This document shows, piece by piece, positions 18,027 through 27,371 of a stretch of DNA of 64,000 nucleotides. The stretch is from Aurantiacibacter marinus (GTDB lineage Bacteria; Pseudomonadota; Alphaproteobacteria; Sphingomonadales; Sphingomonadaceae). The translations under genes and the position numbers were made by a program. The notes under the pieces are model-generated. The model made no database searches and was not told the origin of the DNA. It saw only the letters and a program-made list of their open reading frames with translations. The stretch lies in the NCBI RefSeq assembly GCF_001021555.1, contig NZ_LDCP01000002.1:186001-250000 (forward strand). The letters are read 5' to 3'. Within the stretch, counting starts at the first letter, position 1; each line of letters begins with the position of its first letter.

Positions 18027-18203
18027 ATGAGCAATTTTAGCGAAGCACATTGGGTTTCCATCATTGCGATGCTTGGCTGGCTGGTCCTGATGGCCGGCGC
18101 GTATCGTTCGCACCAGATTGACACCAGCAAGACGATCCGCATGGCGTTGATCTGGGCATCAATCTTCGCAGCAGTCGTGTTTGTGTTCAGCCTGATCGAT
18201 TAG
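18027..18203 (+). CDS. Small two-helix membrane protein
   Basis: A 58-residue ORF: ATG at 18027 with AAGGAAGA at 18013-18019, stop TAG at 18201. The translation starts MSNFSEAHWVSIIAMLGWLV and continues with a basic loop (GAYRSHQIDTSKTIRMA) and a second hydrophobic segment ALIWASIFAAVVFVFSLID. Two transmembrane helices with a positively charged connection are predicted by eye. It follows the MBL gene by 12 bases in the same orientation, so it is probably the last gene of that operon. No function is recognised. The good ribosome-binding site and clean membrane pattern are the support. Confidence 0.7.
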   Translation: MSNFSEAHWVSIIAMLGWLVLMAGAYRSHQIDTSKTIRMALIWASIFAAVVFVFSLID

Positions 18204-18221
18204 ACTGGCCCCGAAACCACG

Positions 18222-18259
18222 TTGATTCATGGCCTATAATTTAACATAATATATATTAT
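18222..18259 (+). promoter_or_regulatory. AT-rich promoter with palindrome before mazG
   Basis: TTGATT (18222-18227), 17 bases, then CATAAT (18245-18250) resembles a sigma-70 promoter. A perfect 14-bp palindrome ATAATATATATTAT (18246-18259) overlaps the -10 and expected start point, and a further TATAAT sits at 18235-18240. The island is strikingly AT-rich against its surroundings. It would drive mazG about 75 bases downstream. An operator role for the palindrome is inference. Confidence 0.5.
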
Positions 18260-18330
18260 CAATCTGAAATCACGCTAGATTGAACGGCAATCCTTCGCCC
18301 CGCTCGATTTACAAACCATCGGTAAAACAA

Positions 18331-19083
18331 ATGTCCGACCAACTTAACCGTCTACTCTCCATCATGGCGCGTCTCCGTGATCCGGAGCGCGGATGCGAAT
18401 GGGATGTCGCTCAGACTTTCGCAACGATCGTTCCATACACCATCGAGGAAGCCTATGAAGTCGCCGACGCCATAGAGCGCGCCGATATGGATGACCTCCG
18501 CGGTGAGCTTGGTGATCTGCTTCTACAAGTGGTGTTTCATGCGCGCATGGCCGAGGAAGCCGGGCATTTCGCGTTTGCCGATGTCGCTCGCGCAATATCT
18601 GACAAGATGGAGGCCCGCCACCCACACATCTTTGGTGACGAAGGCGGTCAGATGGACGGTGATCGATGGGAAGATATCAAAGCTGCGGAACGGGCCTCGA
18701 CAGGGTCCGAGAGCGCCATGGACGGCGTGGCAAACGCCTTGCCCGCACTCTTAAGGGCGCAGAAGCTCCAGAAACGCGCCACGCGCGATGGTTTTGACTG
18801 GCCCGATACGCAAGGCCCTGCAGACAAGCTTGCGGAAGAATCCGAGGAACTTCGGGAAGCTTCGCCAGAACATAAGTTCGAAGAGGCAGGCGATCTGCTG
18901 TTCGCAGCTGTCAACCTTGTCCGCGCCCATGGCATTGCACCGGAAGACGCCTTACGCGCAGCAAATGCTAAATTCGAACGTCGTTATCGCGCAATGGAAG
19001 AATTGGCTGGGGGTGATTTCGCAAAACTGGATATCGGCGCACAGGAAGCTTTGTGGCAACAGGTAAAAAGGTCAGAGGTTTAA
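18331..19083 (+). CDS. mazG: Nucleoside triphosphate pyrophosphohydrolase MazG
   Basis: 250 residues with the two tandem MazG domains of the long form. Domain 1 has CEWDVAQTFATIVPYTIEEAYE and LRGELGDLLLQVVFHA (the EExxE..ExxD Mg-binding pattern); domain 2 has KLAEESEELREA and FEEAGDLLFAAVNLVR. It hydrolyses non-canonical or excess NTPs to NMP and pyrophosphate. ATG at 18331 is used; an in-frame ATG at 18280 would begin inside the AT-rich leader. Its TAA and the hflX TAA share TTAA (19080-19083), ending tail to tail with four bases of overlap. Confidence 0.93.
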   Translation: MSDQLNRLLSIMARLRDPERGCEWDVAQTFATIVPYTIEEAYEVADAIERADMDDLRGELGDLLLQVVFHARMAEEAGHFAFADVARAISDKMEARHPHIFGDEGGQMDGDRWEDIKAAERASTGSESAMDGVANALPALLRAQKLQKRATRDGFDWPDTQGPADKLAEESEELREASPEHKFEEAGDLLFAAVNLVRAHGIAPEDALRAANAKFERRYRAMEELAGGDFAKLDIGAQEALWQQVKRSEV

Positions 19084-20357
19084 CCCGCAAGTCCTTCAAA
19101 TCGGCCATATTCCTTGTCGGTCAAGCGAACTTCAATTCTGCGAACAAGGTCCCCTTCGATCTCACCCTCACCTGCCTCAACCTCGCTTAGAACTTCACCG
19201 TGGGCATGAAGCCAAGCGATACGTGCCCCGTCGCTAGCGGACAAAAGGAAGGAATAGGTTCGCGCACCCTCTGTCAAAACGGCACCTAGCCGAGAGGCCA
19301 GCGCTTCGATACCCTCGCCAGTTATCGCCGATATGGGTAGGACACTATCGTCATTCGTGGCAATCGCTGCCAAATCCTCGCGGTCCTCTTCAGAAAGCAA
19401 GTCCAGCTTGTTCCAGACTTCGATGACAGGCGCGTCTACGCCGTCACCATTCTCATCGACCACGCCCAAATCCTCAAGCACAGCAAGCACCTGGCGTTTT
19501 TGCTGGGCAGTATCCGGATTGGCGATATCGCGGACATGCAGCACAATGTCTGCCGCAGTCACCTCTTCCAATGTGGCACGGAATGCAGCAACAAGCTGTG
19601 TAGGCAGGTCAGAGATAAAGCCCACCGTATCGGACAGAATGGCTTTCTCCACACCGGGCAGGCTAATGGCGCGCATCGTGGGGTCCAGCGTTGCGAACAG
19701 CAGATCTTCCGCCATCACATCGGCGCCGGTCATTCGGTTGAAAAGGGTCGATTTCCCGGCGTTGGTGTAACCGACCAGCGCGATAACGGGCCAAGGCGCC
19801 CTGCCCCTGCGTTTGCGGTGCAATTCCCGGGTCTTCCGGACCTGCTCCAACTCGCGGCGCAGTTTACCCATGCGCTCACGGATCATCCGGCGGTCAGCTT
19901 CGATCTGGGTTTCACCCGGACCGCCAAGGAAGCCGAAGCCGCCGCGTTGGCGTTCAAGGTGGGTCCAGCTGCGTACAAGGCGGCTTTGCTGGTAATCGAG
20001 ATGGGCCAATTCAACCTGCAGGCGACCTTCAGCCGTCGCTGCGCGTTCGCCAAATATCTCGAGGATCAGTCCGGTGCGATCGATGACCTTGCGACCGATC
20101 TTTTCCTCCAGATTGCGCTGCTGGATAGCGGACAGAGCTCCGTCGACAATGACAAGCTCTGCCTCGTGCAGTTCACAATCAGTTGCGATGCGCTGCACCT
20201 GCCCTTCCCCGAAAAGGGTATTCGGGCGTACATCGCGCACTTTGAGGACATAGCTTTCGGCGACGACAATGCCGATTGCGAGTGCCAGACCGCGCGCCTC
20301 TTCCAGGCGCGCATCCGGATCTTCCCCGCTGCGCTGCCCGCGAATTTCTGGAGACAC
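19080..20357 (-). CDS. hflX: GTPase HflX
   Basis: Ribosome-associated GTPase that splits stalled ribosomes. From GTG 20357 it is 425 residues: an N-terminal HflX domain (LFGEGQVQRI; VIVDGALSAIQQRNLE; DRTGLILEIFGERAAT), a basic coiled coil, then the G domain with VGYTNAGKSTLFNRM (G1), DTVGFISDLP (G3) and NKLD (G4). Coding resemblance continues upstream of the GTG (RGARALVV precedes it), yet no ATG, GTG or TTG occurs between the in-frame TGA at 20441-20439 and 20357. The true start may be non-canonical (CTG at 20414, with AAGG nine bases ahead). It follows hfq, as in many proteobacteria. Confidence 0.93.
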   Translation of the reverse strand: MSPEIRGQRSGEDPDARLEEARGLALAIGIVVAESYVLKVRDVRPNTLFGEGQVQRIATDCELHEAELVIVDGALSAIQQRNLEEKIGRKVIDRTGLILEIFGERAATAEGRLQVELAHLDYQQSRLVRSWTHLERQRGGFGFLGGPGETQIEADRRMIRERMGKLRRELEQVRKTRELHRKRRGRAPWPVIALVGYTNAGKSTLFNRMTGADVMAEDLLFATLDPTMRAISLPGVEKAILSDTVGFISDLPTQLVAAFRATLEEVTAADIVLHVRDIANPDTAQQKRQVLAVLEDLGVVDENGDGVDAPVIEVWNKLDLLSEEDREDLAAIATNDDSVLPISAITGEGIEALASRLGAVLTEGARTYSFLLSASDGARIAWLHAHGEVLSEVEAGEGEIEGDLVRRIEVRLTDKEYGRFEGLAG

Positions 20358-20425
20358 GACAAGAGCCCGCGCACCGCGCGTTACCTCGCCTTCGATATCA
20401 TCATCTACAATCAGCCGATTTCGCC

Positions 20426-21004
20426 TTAGGTTTCGTCTTCATTATCATCCAGGCCATCGGTCAGATCGACCGGTGTGGCAGGCTGGATCGTGGAGACCGC
20501 GTGCTTGTAGGCCAGCTGTACATAACCATCGCGTTCCAGCAGCATACAAAACAAGTCATAGGCAGCGATGCGTCCCTGGAGCATGACCCCATTGACGAGA
20601 AACATGGTCACCTGAACACCTGCGTCACGTACGCGGCTGAGAAATATGTCCTGCAGCAGACGCTGCTTGCGGTTGCCATCGAAGCCGGTGTCGAAGCTGT
20701 CGGCATCCACTGGGTCACCGGGCATGATCGTGGAGATTGCGTGCTTGTAAACCAGTTGCGATTGGCCATCACGGCGCAGCAGGATGGAAAAATTGTCGAA
20801 CCATGTGACGATGCCTTGCAGCTTGACGCCCTTTACGAGGAACATGGTCACAGGAATTTTTTCGCGGCGCAGGTGATTCAGGAAAATATCCTGCAAATTG
20901 CCCTGTTTCGCGCCTACGGCGACGGACGTTGCCGCGACGGGTGCGTCGTCAGCTGGGATTTCCGGTTTGACGACTGGTTTTGCCGTTAAAGTGCCCTTGG
21001 CCAT
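20426..21004 (-). CDS. hfq: Tandem-domain Hfq RNA chaperone
   Basis: 192 residues containing two Sm/Hfq domains in one chain, at about 35-96 and 115-176, with an exact 80-residue period. I count 35 of 59 aligned positions identical (LQDIF..VTMFLV..GV..LQG..LL..DG..YKHA.ST). Both keep the proximal-face residues (LQD, the Phe in FDNF/YDLF, and YKHA). The rim differs: domain 1 has RREK where E. coli has RRER, domain 2 has RDAG. Three such chains could make a pseudo-hexamer. The N-terminal 34 residues and acidic tail (GLDDNEDET) look disordered. ATG at 21004 is preferred for its GGAG at an 8-base spacing; ATGs at 21034 and 21049 lack one. Confidence 0.95.
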   Translation of the reverse strand: MAKGTLTAKPVVKPEIPADDAPVAATSVAVGAKQGNLQDIFLNHLRREKIPVTMFLVKGVKLQGIVTWFDNFSILLRRDGQSQLVYKHAISTIMPGDPVDADSFDTGFDGNRKQRLLQDIFLSRVRDAGVQVTMFLVNGVMLQGRIAAYDLFCMLLERDGYVQLAYKHAVSTIQPATPVDLTDGLDDNEDET

Positions 21005-21090
21005 TGTTTTGACTCCGTTCTTTTTGGCCGCCATTTCTGATGGCAGCATTCTGGGCGGTTGAAAACAAAAGCATTTTCAGAAGCGCCCGT

Positions 21091-21113
21091 GCATATTGTG
21101 CGTTGCAATATGC
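21091..21113. promoter_or_regulatory. Inverted repeat in hfq leader region
   Basis: GCATATTG (21091-21098) and CAATATGC (21106-21113) are perfect complements around a seven-base spacer. The element lies about 90 bases ahead of the preferred hfq start, inside a 172-base AT-rich gap separating hfq from ntrX, a gap long enough for a separate hfq promoter. It may be an operator or an RNA hairpin. It is not followed by a T-run on the minus strand, so it is not a convincing terminator. Confidence 0.4.
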
Positions 21114-21176
21114 CACAGATATAAGAACTATTTAAGTCTGGAAAAGGTTTCTTTGGAAATGAAAGTTTTGTCAGAA

Positions 21177-22562
21177 CTATTCTTTTTCGCCTTCGCCGTT
21201 GCGATCGTTCATGCCCAGAAGCTTCAGCTTACGATGCAGTGCCGAACGCTCCATACCGATAAATCCGGCAGTCTTGGAAATGTTACCGGAGAACCTGCGG
21301 ATCTGGATACGAAGGTATTCCCGTTCAAAGCTCTCGCGCGCCTCCCGTAATGGGACGCCCATCAGATTGGACATGCCGGATCCGGTTTCAGAAGAGCTGC
21401 CGGTAATTTCTTCGGGTAGCATGTCCGGCGTAATCGTCTTGAAATCTTCATGCGGTGCAAGGATCACCGTTCTTTCGATCACATTGCGGAACTGACGGAC
21501 ATTGCCCGGCCAATCATAGGCCTGCAAGGCAGCCATGGCTTCTGGTTTGACGCCCGGAGGAACAAGGCCCTGTTCACGTGCGTATCGGGTGAAGAAATGC
21601 TCGGCCAAAGCCGGAATGTCATCACGCCGGTCAGCGAGAGGAGGAATTTCGATCGGCACTACGTTAAGGCGATAGAACAAGTCTTCGCGGAAGCGCTTTT
21701 CCTCGATTGCGGAGAGCAGATCTCGCGCCGATGAGGAGACAACGCGCACATCAACACCAACCTGGCGATTGCCGCCAACGCGCACGAAGCTCTGATCGGT
21801 CAGCACTCGCAGGATACGGGCCTGTGTGCTTTCCGGCATATCCGCCACTTCATCGAGATAGAGCGTGCCCCCATCAGCGAGCTCCAGCAAACCCGGGCGC
21901 ACCAGCTTGCCATCGGCCTCCTCGCCAAACAATTCGTGTTCAAAACGGTCAGGCGTGATGCGCGCAGAGTTGACGGTGACAAAGGCCTTGCTGGCCCTCG
22001 GGCTCCAGGCATGAAGCAGTCGCGCGGCAACTTCCTTGCCAGCCCCTGCCGGGCCGCTGACAAGTACGCGGCTGCCGGTATTGGCAACCCGCTTCAGAGT
22101 TGCGCGCACCTGATTGATGACAGACGAGTTGCCGGTGAATTCATCCGGCGACCCCATCCCTTCACGCAAGCGCTCGTTTTCCCGGCGAAGTCGCTCTGTT
22201 TCGGTCGCGCGTTCTACCAAATGGAGCAGTTTTCCAGCTTCAAACGGTTTTTCGATAAAATCCATCGCGCCCCGGCTGACGGCGGAAACTGCGGTATCGA
22301 TGTTGCCATGTCCGGAAAAAATAATGACCGGCAGGCCAGGTTCACGCGCCTTGATGGCATCGAGCACTTCCAGACCGTCACGCGGAGAACCGTGCAGCCA
22401 TACATCAAGCAGCACCAGGCTCGGGCGGCGCTCGTCGACCATTGCGATCGCGCTTTCGCTGTCGCCCGAAGTGCGGCATTCATAGCCTTCGTCGCTCAGC
22501 ACCCCGGCAACCAGATCGCGGATGTCCCGCTCGTCATCGACGATAAGAATATCGAGTGCCAT
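21177..22562 (-). CDS. ntrX: Sigma-54-family response regulator NtrX
   Basis: 461 residues: receiver domain (1-120; acidic pocket VDDERD, phosphoacceptor D53 in VLLDVW), AAA+ domain (about 140-370; Walker A GPAGAGKEVA, Walker B GGTLYLDEVADMP), and a Fis-type HTH (ISKTAGFIGMERSALHRKL). The loop that carries GAFTGA in true sigma-54 activators is replaced by EEADGKLVRPGLLE, as in other alphaproteobacterial NtrX, so it likely acts without contacting sigma-54. It forms a pair with NtrY, 20 bases upstream, a system linked to nitrogen, envelope and redox control. Confidence 0.94.
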   Translation of the reverse strand: MALDILIVDDERDIRDLVAGVLSDEGYECRTSGDSESAIAMVDERRPSLVLLDVWLHGSPRDGLEVLDAIKAREPGLPVIIFSGHGNIDTAVSAVSRGAMDFIEKPFEAGKLLHLVERATETERLRRENERLREGMGSPDEFTGNSSVINQVRATLKRVANTGSRVLVSGPAGAGKEVAARLLHAWSPRASKAFVTVNSARITPDRFEHELFGEEADGKLVRPGLLELADGGTLYLDEVADMPESTQARILRVLTDQSFVRVGGNRQVGVDVRVVSSSARDLLSAIEEKRFREDLFYRLNVVPIEIPPLADRRDDIPALAEHFFTRYAREQGLVPPGVKPEAMAALQAYDWPGNVRQFRNVIERTVILAPHEDFKTITPDMLPEEITGSSSETGSGMSNLMGVPLREARESFEREYLRIQIRRFSGNISKTAGFIGMERSALHRKLKLLGMNDRNGEGEKE

Positions 22563-22582
22563 TCAGTAATTCCTTCCAGAAT

Positions 22583-24811
22583 TCATTCTTGCCCGTCCCC
22601 GCCATCGGTTATTTCGGTCGGGTGCATCGCAAATCGCAAGCTTGCCCGGGTCCCTCCATCATCCAGATGCGTGAAGGCAATGTCGCCGCCATGTTCCTCG
22701 ACGATCTTCTTCACGATGGCGAGGCCAAGGCCGGTGCCTTTTTCGCGCGTGGTAACATAGGGTTCCATCACGTTGACCCCGCCTTGCGGCAAGCCCACGC
22801 CATTGTCTGTCACATCGACCTGGATGAAATCCTTGCCGGTTTTTACCGCCACGCCAATCCGCCCACGCCAATCCAGCGGTGCGTCACGCCTTTTGACTTC
22901 AACGGCTTCGGCTGCATTTTTCAGGACATTGGTCATTGCCTGACCAAACTGGTGGCGATCACATTCGATTGGCGGGACATCGTCTTGTGTCGTAAAACTG
23001 TATGTATATTCCGGGTGTGCAACTTCCTGCAGGAACAAGGCCTGCCGGACCAGATCGACTGCGTCTTCCTGCCGGAAATTGGGCTTGGGCAGGCGCGCAA
23101 AGCTGGAAAATTCATCGACCATTTTGCGCAAGTCACCGACCTGGCGGATAATCGTGCCGGTCAGTTCATCAAACAGCTCCGCATCTTTTTCGATCAGCTT
23201 GCCATACCGCCGTTGAAGACGTTCGGTTGCAAGCTGGATAGGGGTGAGCGGGTTCTTGATCTCGTGCGCGATACGCCGTGCCACATCAGACCAGGCTGCC
23301 TGTCGCTGATCGACCAGCTGCCGGGTGATGTCTTCAAAGGTGATCACCATTCCTTCGGTCGCGGGGGAGATTTGCACTGCCAGCGTCAGCAAGTCACCGC
23401 CGCGGTTGAACTGGATGATTTCACTGGCTGAACCCTCTTGAATCAATCGCCCAAATTCCGGGACAATTGCCTCGAGTTCCCGCCCTATTACGGCGTCGTC
23501 AGGCGTTGTAAGCAGCAGGTTCTGTGCCGAACTGTTCATCAGCAGGATGCGCCCTTCACCATCCAGTGAAACGATCCCGGCGGTAACCGATTCAAGCACC
23601 GCCTCCATGAATGCGCGGCGCTCCGCGAGTTGGTGATTGGCACCGAGCAAGGCATCGGTCTGCCGTTCAATCTGTGACGTCATGCGGTTGAAGGCCCGGT
23701 TCAGCAGACCGATTTCATCCTGACCAGTTCTTCCCGCGACTCTCATCGCGTAATTACCGCTGCCGATTTCGCCGGCCGCGTCGGCCAGTTCCGCAAGCGG
23801 TTTCACCTGCCTGTCAGCGAACCGCAGTGCGGCATAAACAGCCAGTCCGACAAGCGCGAGAGACACGAGAAATAGCGCAACGTTGAATTGCAGCTGCAGC
23901 AAGCGGGCACGCTGCGTCAGGTCTGCATAGGATGCGACCACCGATTGGGCTTGCTGGTACAGCAGCACCGCTTCTGGCTGCGCATCGCGCGAAACATACA
24001 AATATGCGTCCGCCTCCCGGTCGATCATCGCTACCGCCTCAACCCGTTCGGGGGAAGTTCGCACGACGAAAGCATCACCACCTTGCAAACGGTCAACATC
24101 TGCCGGAATGATACGGACGCGTTCATAGTCCTCTTCTGGATCGACAATGGCCGGAGTCCGGAATGACCCGTCCTGCGCGCGTACGAGAATGGCGCTATCG
24201 CTTAGCTCTCGTGAATAGACTTGCAGAAAATACTGTTCCTGAAATTCCGGACTCGTGATCGGCATTCCCTGGAGGAAGAAACGAACGTCGCCAGCCATGG
24301 CGACGACTTCCATACCAACGGCACGCTGGTTTTCGTCGTAATAACCCTCTGCGAGATTGTTGGCATTCTCCATTATCCCGCGCGAATTGTCGGAAAACCA
24401 GAACTCCACACCGGACTGAAAAAGGATGGAGGCGAATACCGCGACGAACAGCGTGGGGATCGCAGCAATAAGCGAAAAGAAGAACACCAGATTCACGTGA
24501 AGGCGCGAGGTGATGCTGGCTGTACGCCGCTTGGCCAACCGCCGGCCCCACAGGACGACAATGCCCAAAGCGGGGATCAGCGTGCCGAGAAGAAGCGCAG
24601 CGGCCTGCTCTGACGGCATCAGATCATTGCTGTTCGCCCGCGCGGCAATGGTCAGATACGCAGTAACCAGCATCACAATAAGTGTGATGGCGCACAATAT
24701 CTCGAGCCAGAGAAATAGATTGAGGCGCCGCGCCGCCACTTGTGTGCGCCGCCACCATCGCGATCTTTTCGCTGCGGTTATGTCCGCTCCAGAAGCTGGT
24801 GAGGATGCCAC
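22583..24811 (-). CDS. ntrY: Membrane sensor histidine kinase NtrY
   Basis: 742 residues. N-terminal transmembrane helices (LEILCAITLIVMLVTAYL, AAALLLGTLIPALGIVVL, VFFFSLIAAIPTLFVAVFASI), an extracytoplasmic sensor region of about 190 residues, a further helix (VALFLVSLALVGLAVYAAL), a HAMP domain, a PAS domain (MEAVLESVTAGIVSLDGEG), then the kinase core: H-box [19 protein letters not shown]-box VLKNAAEAVE, and G-boxes DNGVGLPQGG and KGTGLGLAIVKKI. Topology and length are standard for NtrY. It starts 58 bases after ntrC. Confidence 0.95.
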   Translation of the reverse strand: MASSPASGADITAAKRSRWWRRTQVAARRLNLFLWLEILCAITLIVMLVTAYLTIAARANSNDLMPSEQAAALLLGTLIPALGIVVLWGRRLAKRRTASITSRLHVNLVFFFSLIAAIPTLFVAVFASILFQSGVEFWFSDNSRGIMENANNLAEGYYDENQRAVGMEVVAMAGDVRFFLQGMPITSPEFQEQYFLQVYSRELSDSAILVRAQDGSFRTPAIVDPEEDYERVRIIPADVDRLQGGDAFVVRTSPERVEAVAMIDREADAYLYVSRDAQPEAVLLYQQAQSVVASYADLTQRARLLQLQFNVALFLVSLALVGLAVYAALRFADRQVKPLAELADAAGEIGSGNYAMRVAGRTGQDEIGLLNRAFNRMTSQIERQTDALLGANHQLAERRAFMEAVLESVTAGIVSLDGEGRILLMNSSAQNLLLTTPDDAVIGRELEAIVPEFGRLIQEGSASEIIQFNRGGDLLTLAVQISPATEGMVITFEDITRQLVDQRQAAWSDVARRIAHEIKNPLTPIQLATERLQRRYGKLIEKDAELFDELTGTIIRQVGDLRKMVDEFSSFARLPKPNFRQEDAVDLVRQALFLQEVAHPEYTYSFTTQDDVPPIECDRHQFGQAMTNVLKNAAEAVEVKRRDAPLDWRGRIGVAVKTGKDFIQVDVTDNGVGLPQGGVNVMEPYVTTREKGTGLGLAIVKKIVEEHGGDIAFTHLDDGGTRASLRFAMHPTEITDGGDGQE

Positions 24812-24869
24812 GTTGCAGACTTACAACAGTGCTGTTGCCCATTTGCAAGTGCTTTCTGGCGGGGTGACA

Positions 24870-26276
24870 TCAGCCGGGGCTGAAAGCTTCTGGGTCTATG
24901 CCCAGATCACCCAGCCGTTTGCGCAATGTATTCCTGTTGATCCCAAGCATTTGGGCGGCCTTCAGCTGGTTTCCGCCAGTGCGTTTCAACGCGTGCTCGA
25001 ATACCGGCCGTTCAAGTTCAGCCATCGATAAATGATACAGCTGCCCATCGCTAAACCGGCTGCGCAGCAGCCAATTCGAAACAGCCTCGCCTATGCTGTG
25101 ATTATCACCTGTTGTAGCTTGCGGTCGGTCGTCCAGAACATCGGCAATCGTCGCTGCATCAATGGTGTCATCCCGCGCCAGCAAAGCCGCACGGTAGACC
25201 AAATTCTGTAGCTCGCGCACATTTCCGCGCCAGCTTTGCTGATCAAGCAATTTCGCCGCATCGGTGGACAAATTGCGCCGCGGCAAGCCTTCCTGTGCTG
25301 CGCGAGCAAGGAAATGACGTGCAAGCGGTTCCACGTCGCCCGCGCGGTCTCTCAACGGCGGCAATTTGATCGGCACCACGTTGAGCCGGTAGTATAAATC
25401 TTCGCGAAAGCTGCCGGCATCTATCAGCGGCGCAAGGTCGCGATTGGTCGCCGCGATGATGCGCACATCGACTGCGATTTCCTCGCTACCGCCCACGCGC
25501 CTGATGCGGCCAGACTGAAGTGCCCGCAACAGCCTGGTCTGAGCCTCTGCGGGCATATCACCAATTTCATCCAGAAACAGGGTTCCGCCATCGGCCTCTT
25601 CAAACTTGCCGATATTACGCGCCGTCGCGCCTGTAAAAGCGCCTTTCTCGTGGCCGAATAATTCGCTTTCGATCAATTCTCGCGGAATGGCTGCGGTGTT
25701 CACCGCCACGAAAGGGCCGGTTTTGCGACTGCCGAGTTCATGGATAGCTTCTGCCACCAATTCCTTGCCCGTGCCGCTCTCGCCCAGCACCAATACGGAC
25801 AGATCATTGTGAAGCACACGGGTGATCAGGCGGTAAACATCCTGCATCGCCCGGCTGCGACCTATCAGCGGCAGGCCGTCACCATTCTCGCCCGGGTGAG
25901 CCATTTCCTGCGTGCCCGCTTCAGCCGCCTGCCGTGCCGCGTGAACCACGTCATCAAGATCGAACGGTTTGGGAAAATATTCAAACGCGCCGCGATCAAT
26001 TGCACGCACAGCCGTATCAAGGGTATTTTGCGCTGAAAGTATGATGACCGGCAAGTCCGGGAAGGCACTGCGAACCTTGCCCAGAGTTTCGATCCCGTCA
26101 CCATCGGTCAGCATTACATCTGTTAGCATAACGTCGTAGCTAGCTTCTGCCAGCGCGCGATCACGACCCGCCACGCTATCTTGCACGTCTACCGTAAAGC
26201 CTTCTTCCTCCAACCCGGCTGTCAGGACAGTGGCGATGGCGGTATCATCTTCTACCAGCAGTACGCGGCGGCTCAT
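24870..26276 (-). CDS. ntrC: Nitrogen regulation response regulator NtrC
   Basis: 468 residues: receiver (LLVEDD acidic pocket, phosphoacceptor D53 in VMLTDVML), sigma-54 AAA+ domain with Walker [13 protein letters not shown], an intact GAFTGA loop ([13 protein letters not shown]), Walker [14 protein letters not shown], the arginine-finger region [15 protein letters not shown], and a Fis-type HTH ([19 protein letters not shown]). It activates sigma-54 promoters of nitrogen-assimilation genes when phosphorylated by NtrB. The contrast with NtrX, which lacks GAFTGA, is clear within this operon. Confidence 0.96.
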   Translation of the reverse strand: MSRRVLLVEDDTAIATVLTAGLEEEGFTVDVQDSVAGRDRALAEASYDVMLTDVMLTDGDGIETLGKVRSAFPDLPVIILSAQNTLDTAVRAIDRGAFEYFPKPFDLDDVVHAARQAAEAGTQEMAHPGENGDGLPLIGRSRAMQDVYRLITRVLHNDLSVLVLGESGTGKELVAEAIHELGSRKTGPFVAVNTAAIPRELIESELFGHEKGAFTGATARNIGKFEEADGGTLFLDEIGDMPAEAQTRLLRALQSGRIRRVGGSEEIAVDVRIIAATNRDLAPLIDAGSFREDLYYRLNVVPIKLPPLRDRAGDVEPLARHFLARAAQEGLPRRNLSTDAAKLLDQQSWRGNVRELQNLVYRAALLARDDTIDAATIADVLDDRPQATTGDNHSIGEAVSNWLLRSRFSDGQLYHLSMAELERPVFEHALKRTGGNQLKAAQMLGINRNTLRKRLGDLGIDPEAFSPG

Positions 26277-26300
26277 TATTCGTAATCCTTAATCATTGGC

Positions 26301-27371
26301 TTATCGCACCATCGGCAAATGGATGCGGAAATGCGTCCATCCACCAGCTTCATCGCGTTCATGGCTTATGCGCCCATCCATATCGCGCATCAGCTTCTGA
26401 GCCAGGGCAAGCCCGAGACCCTGTCCATTGGCTTTGCTGGTGACGAAGGGTTCAAAAATGTGATCGCGCAAAGCCGGCTCTATGCCCTTGCCATTGTCGC
26501 TCACCTGCACTTCGATTGGCAGCTTTACCGGGCGACCCAAACGAATAACGTTCATCACAATTCCGCTGACAAAGCGTGTGCGGATCATGATTTGCGGAGC
26601 GACATTCGCCTGCGCAGCGTCCCGCGAATTGGCAAGCAGGTTTACCAGCACCTGCACCAACGCACCGTCATTGGCGAGCACCATTGGCAACGATGGATCA
26701 AATTCCTCGCGCCACGCCAAGGCTTCAGTGCTTGTGAGCTGCACAGTTTCGACCGCGCGCCGAATGGATTGATGCAGATTGATCGGAGAGAGAGGTTCTG
26801 AATTTTCCCGTCCAAGCCGCTGCATCCGGTCGATAAGTTGAGCGATCCGGTCCACTTCATCGGTGATCAGTCCGGTTAGTTTGCGTTCACCGGGTTCCAG
26901 CTTCCTGCCAAGCAACTGCGCCGCGCCGCGGATGGCAGCAAGAGGATTCTTGATTTCATGCGCCAGCACAGCCGGGCCGCGCAAGGCAGGGCGGCGAGCC
27001 TGTTCCTCGAAACGCTCACCCTGACTGGCATCGGATAGGGTGACGATGCGCCAACCGGGATGATTCCCCAAGGTGGAAATCGTCAGATTGATGCGCAGGT
27101 TGCGTTCGCCAACGACCATATCCAGGCCGCGGGCAATCATCTGGCTGTCCAGCTCCAGCAACCCGTCCTTGATCCGTTGCTGTTCAATCTGGAGGACATC
27201 GATCAGCGCCCTGCCCTTCAATCGTGAAGCGCTTGCGCCCAGCAGCACTTCGGCGCTTGGGTTGGCCTCTGAAATTGTACCATCGGGCGCGATCAGCAGC
27301 ATGGCGAACGAAAGGCCGGCGATCTGCTCGCTGGCTTCCGGCCCTCCACCCTGCGCCTGCGGATCGTTCAC
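26301..27371 (-). CDS. ntrB: Nitrogen sensor histidine kinase NtrB
   Basis: 356 residues, soluble. An N-terminal PAS domain ([24 protein letters not shown]) precedes the H-box [21 protein letters not shown]-box [13 protein letters not shown] and G-boxes [10 protein letters not shown] and [12 protein letters not shown]. NtrB is controlled by PII proteins and phosphorylates or dephosphorylates NtrC according to nitrogen status. Its ATG overlaps the dusB stop (27368-27371), the classic nifR3-ntrB coupling of alphaproteobacteria. A run RRPALRG just before the H-box is slightly unusual. Confidence 0.94.
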   Translation of the reverse strand: MNDPQAQGGGPEASEQIAGLSFAMLLIAPDGTISEANPSAEVLLGASASRLKGRALIDVLQIEQQRIKDGLLELDSQMIARGLDMVVGERNLRINLTISTLGNHPGWRIVTLSDASQGERFEEQARRPALRGPAVLAHEIKNPLAAIRGAAQLLGRKLEPGERKLTGLITDEVDRIAQLIDRMQRLGRENSEPLSPINLHQSIRRAVETVQLTSTEALAWREEFDPSLPMVLANDGALVQVLVNLLANSRDAAQANVAPQIMIRTRFVSGIVMNVIRLGRPVKLPIEVQVSDNGKGIEPALRDHIFEPFVTSKANGQGLGLALAQKLMRDMDGRISHERDEAGGWTHFRIHLPMVR

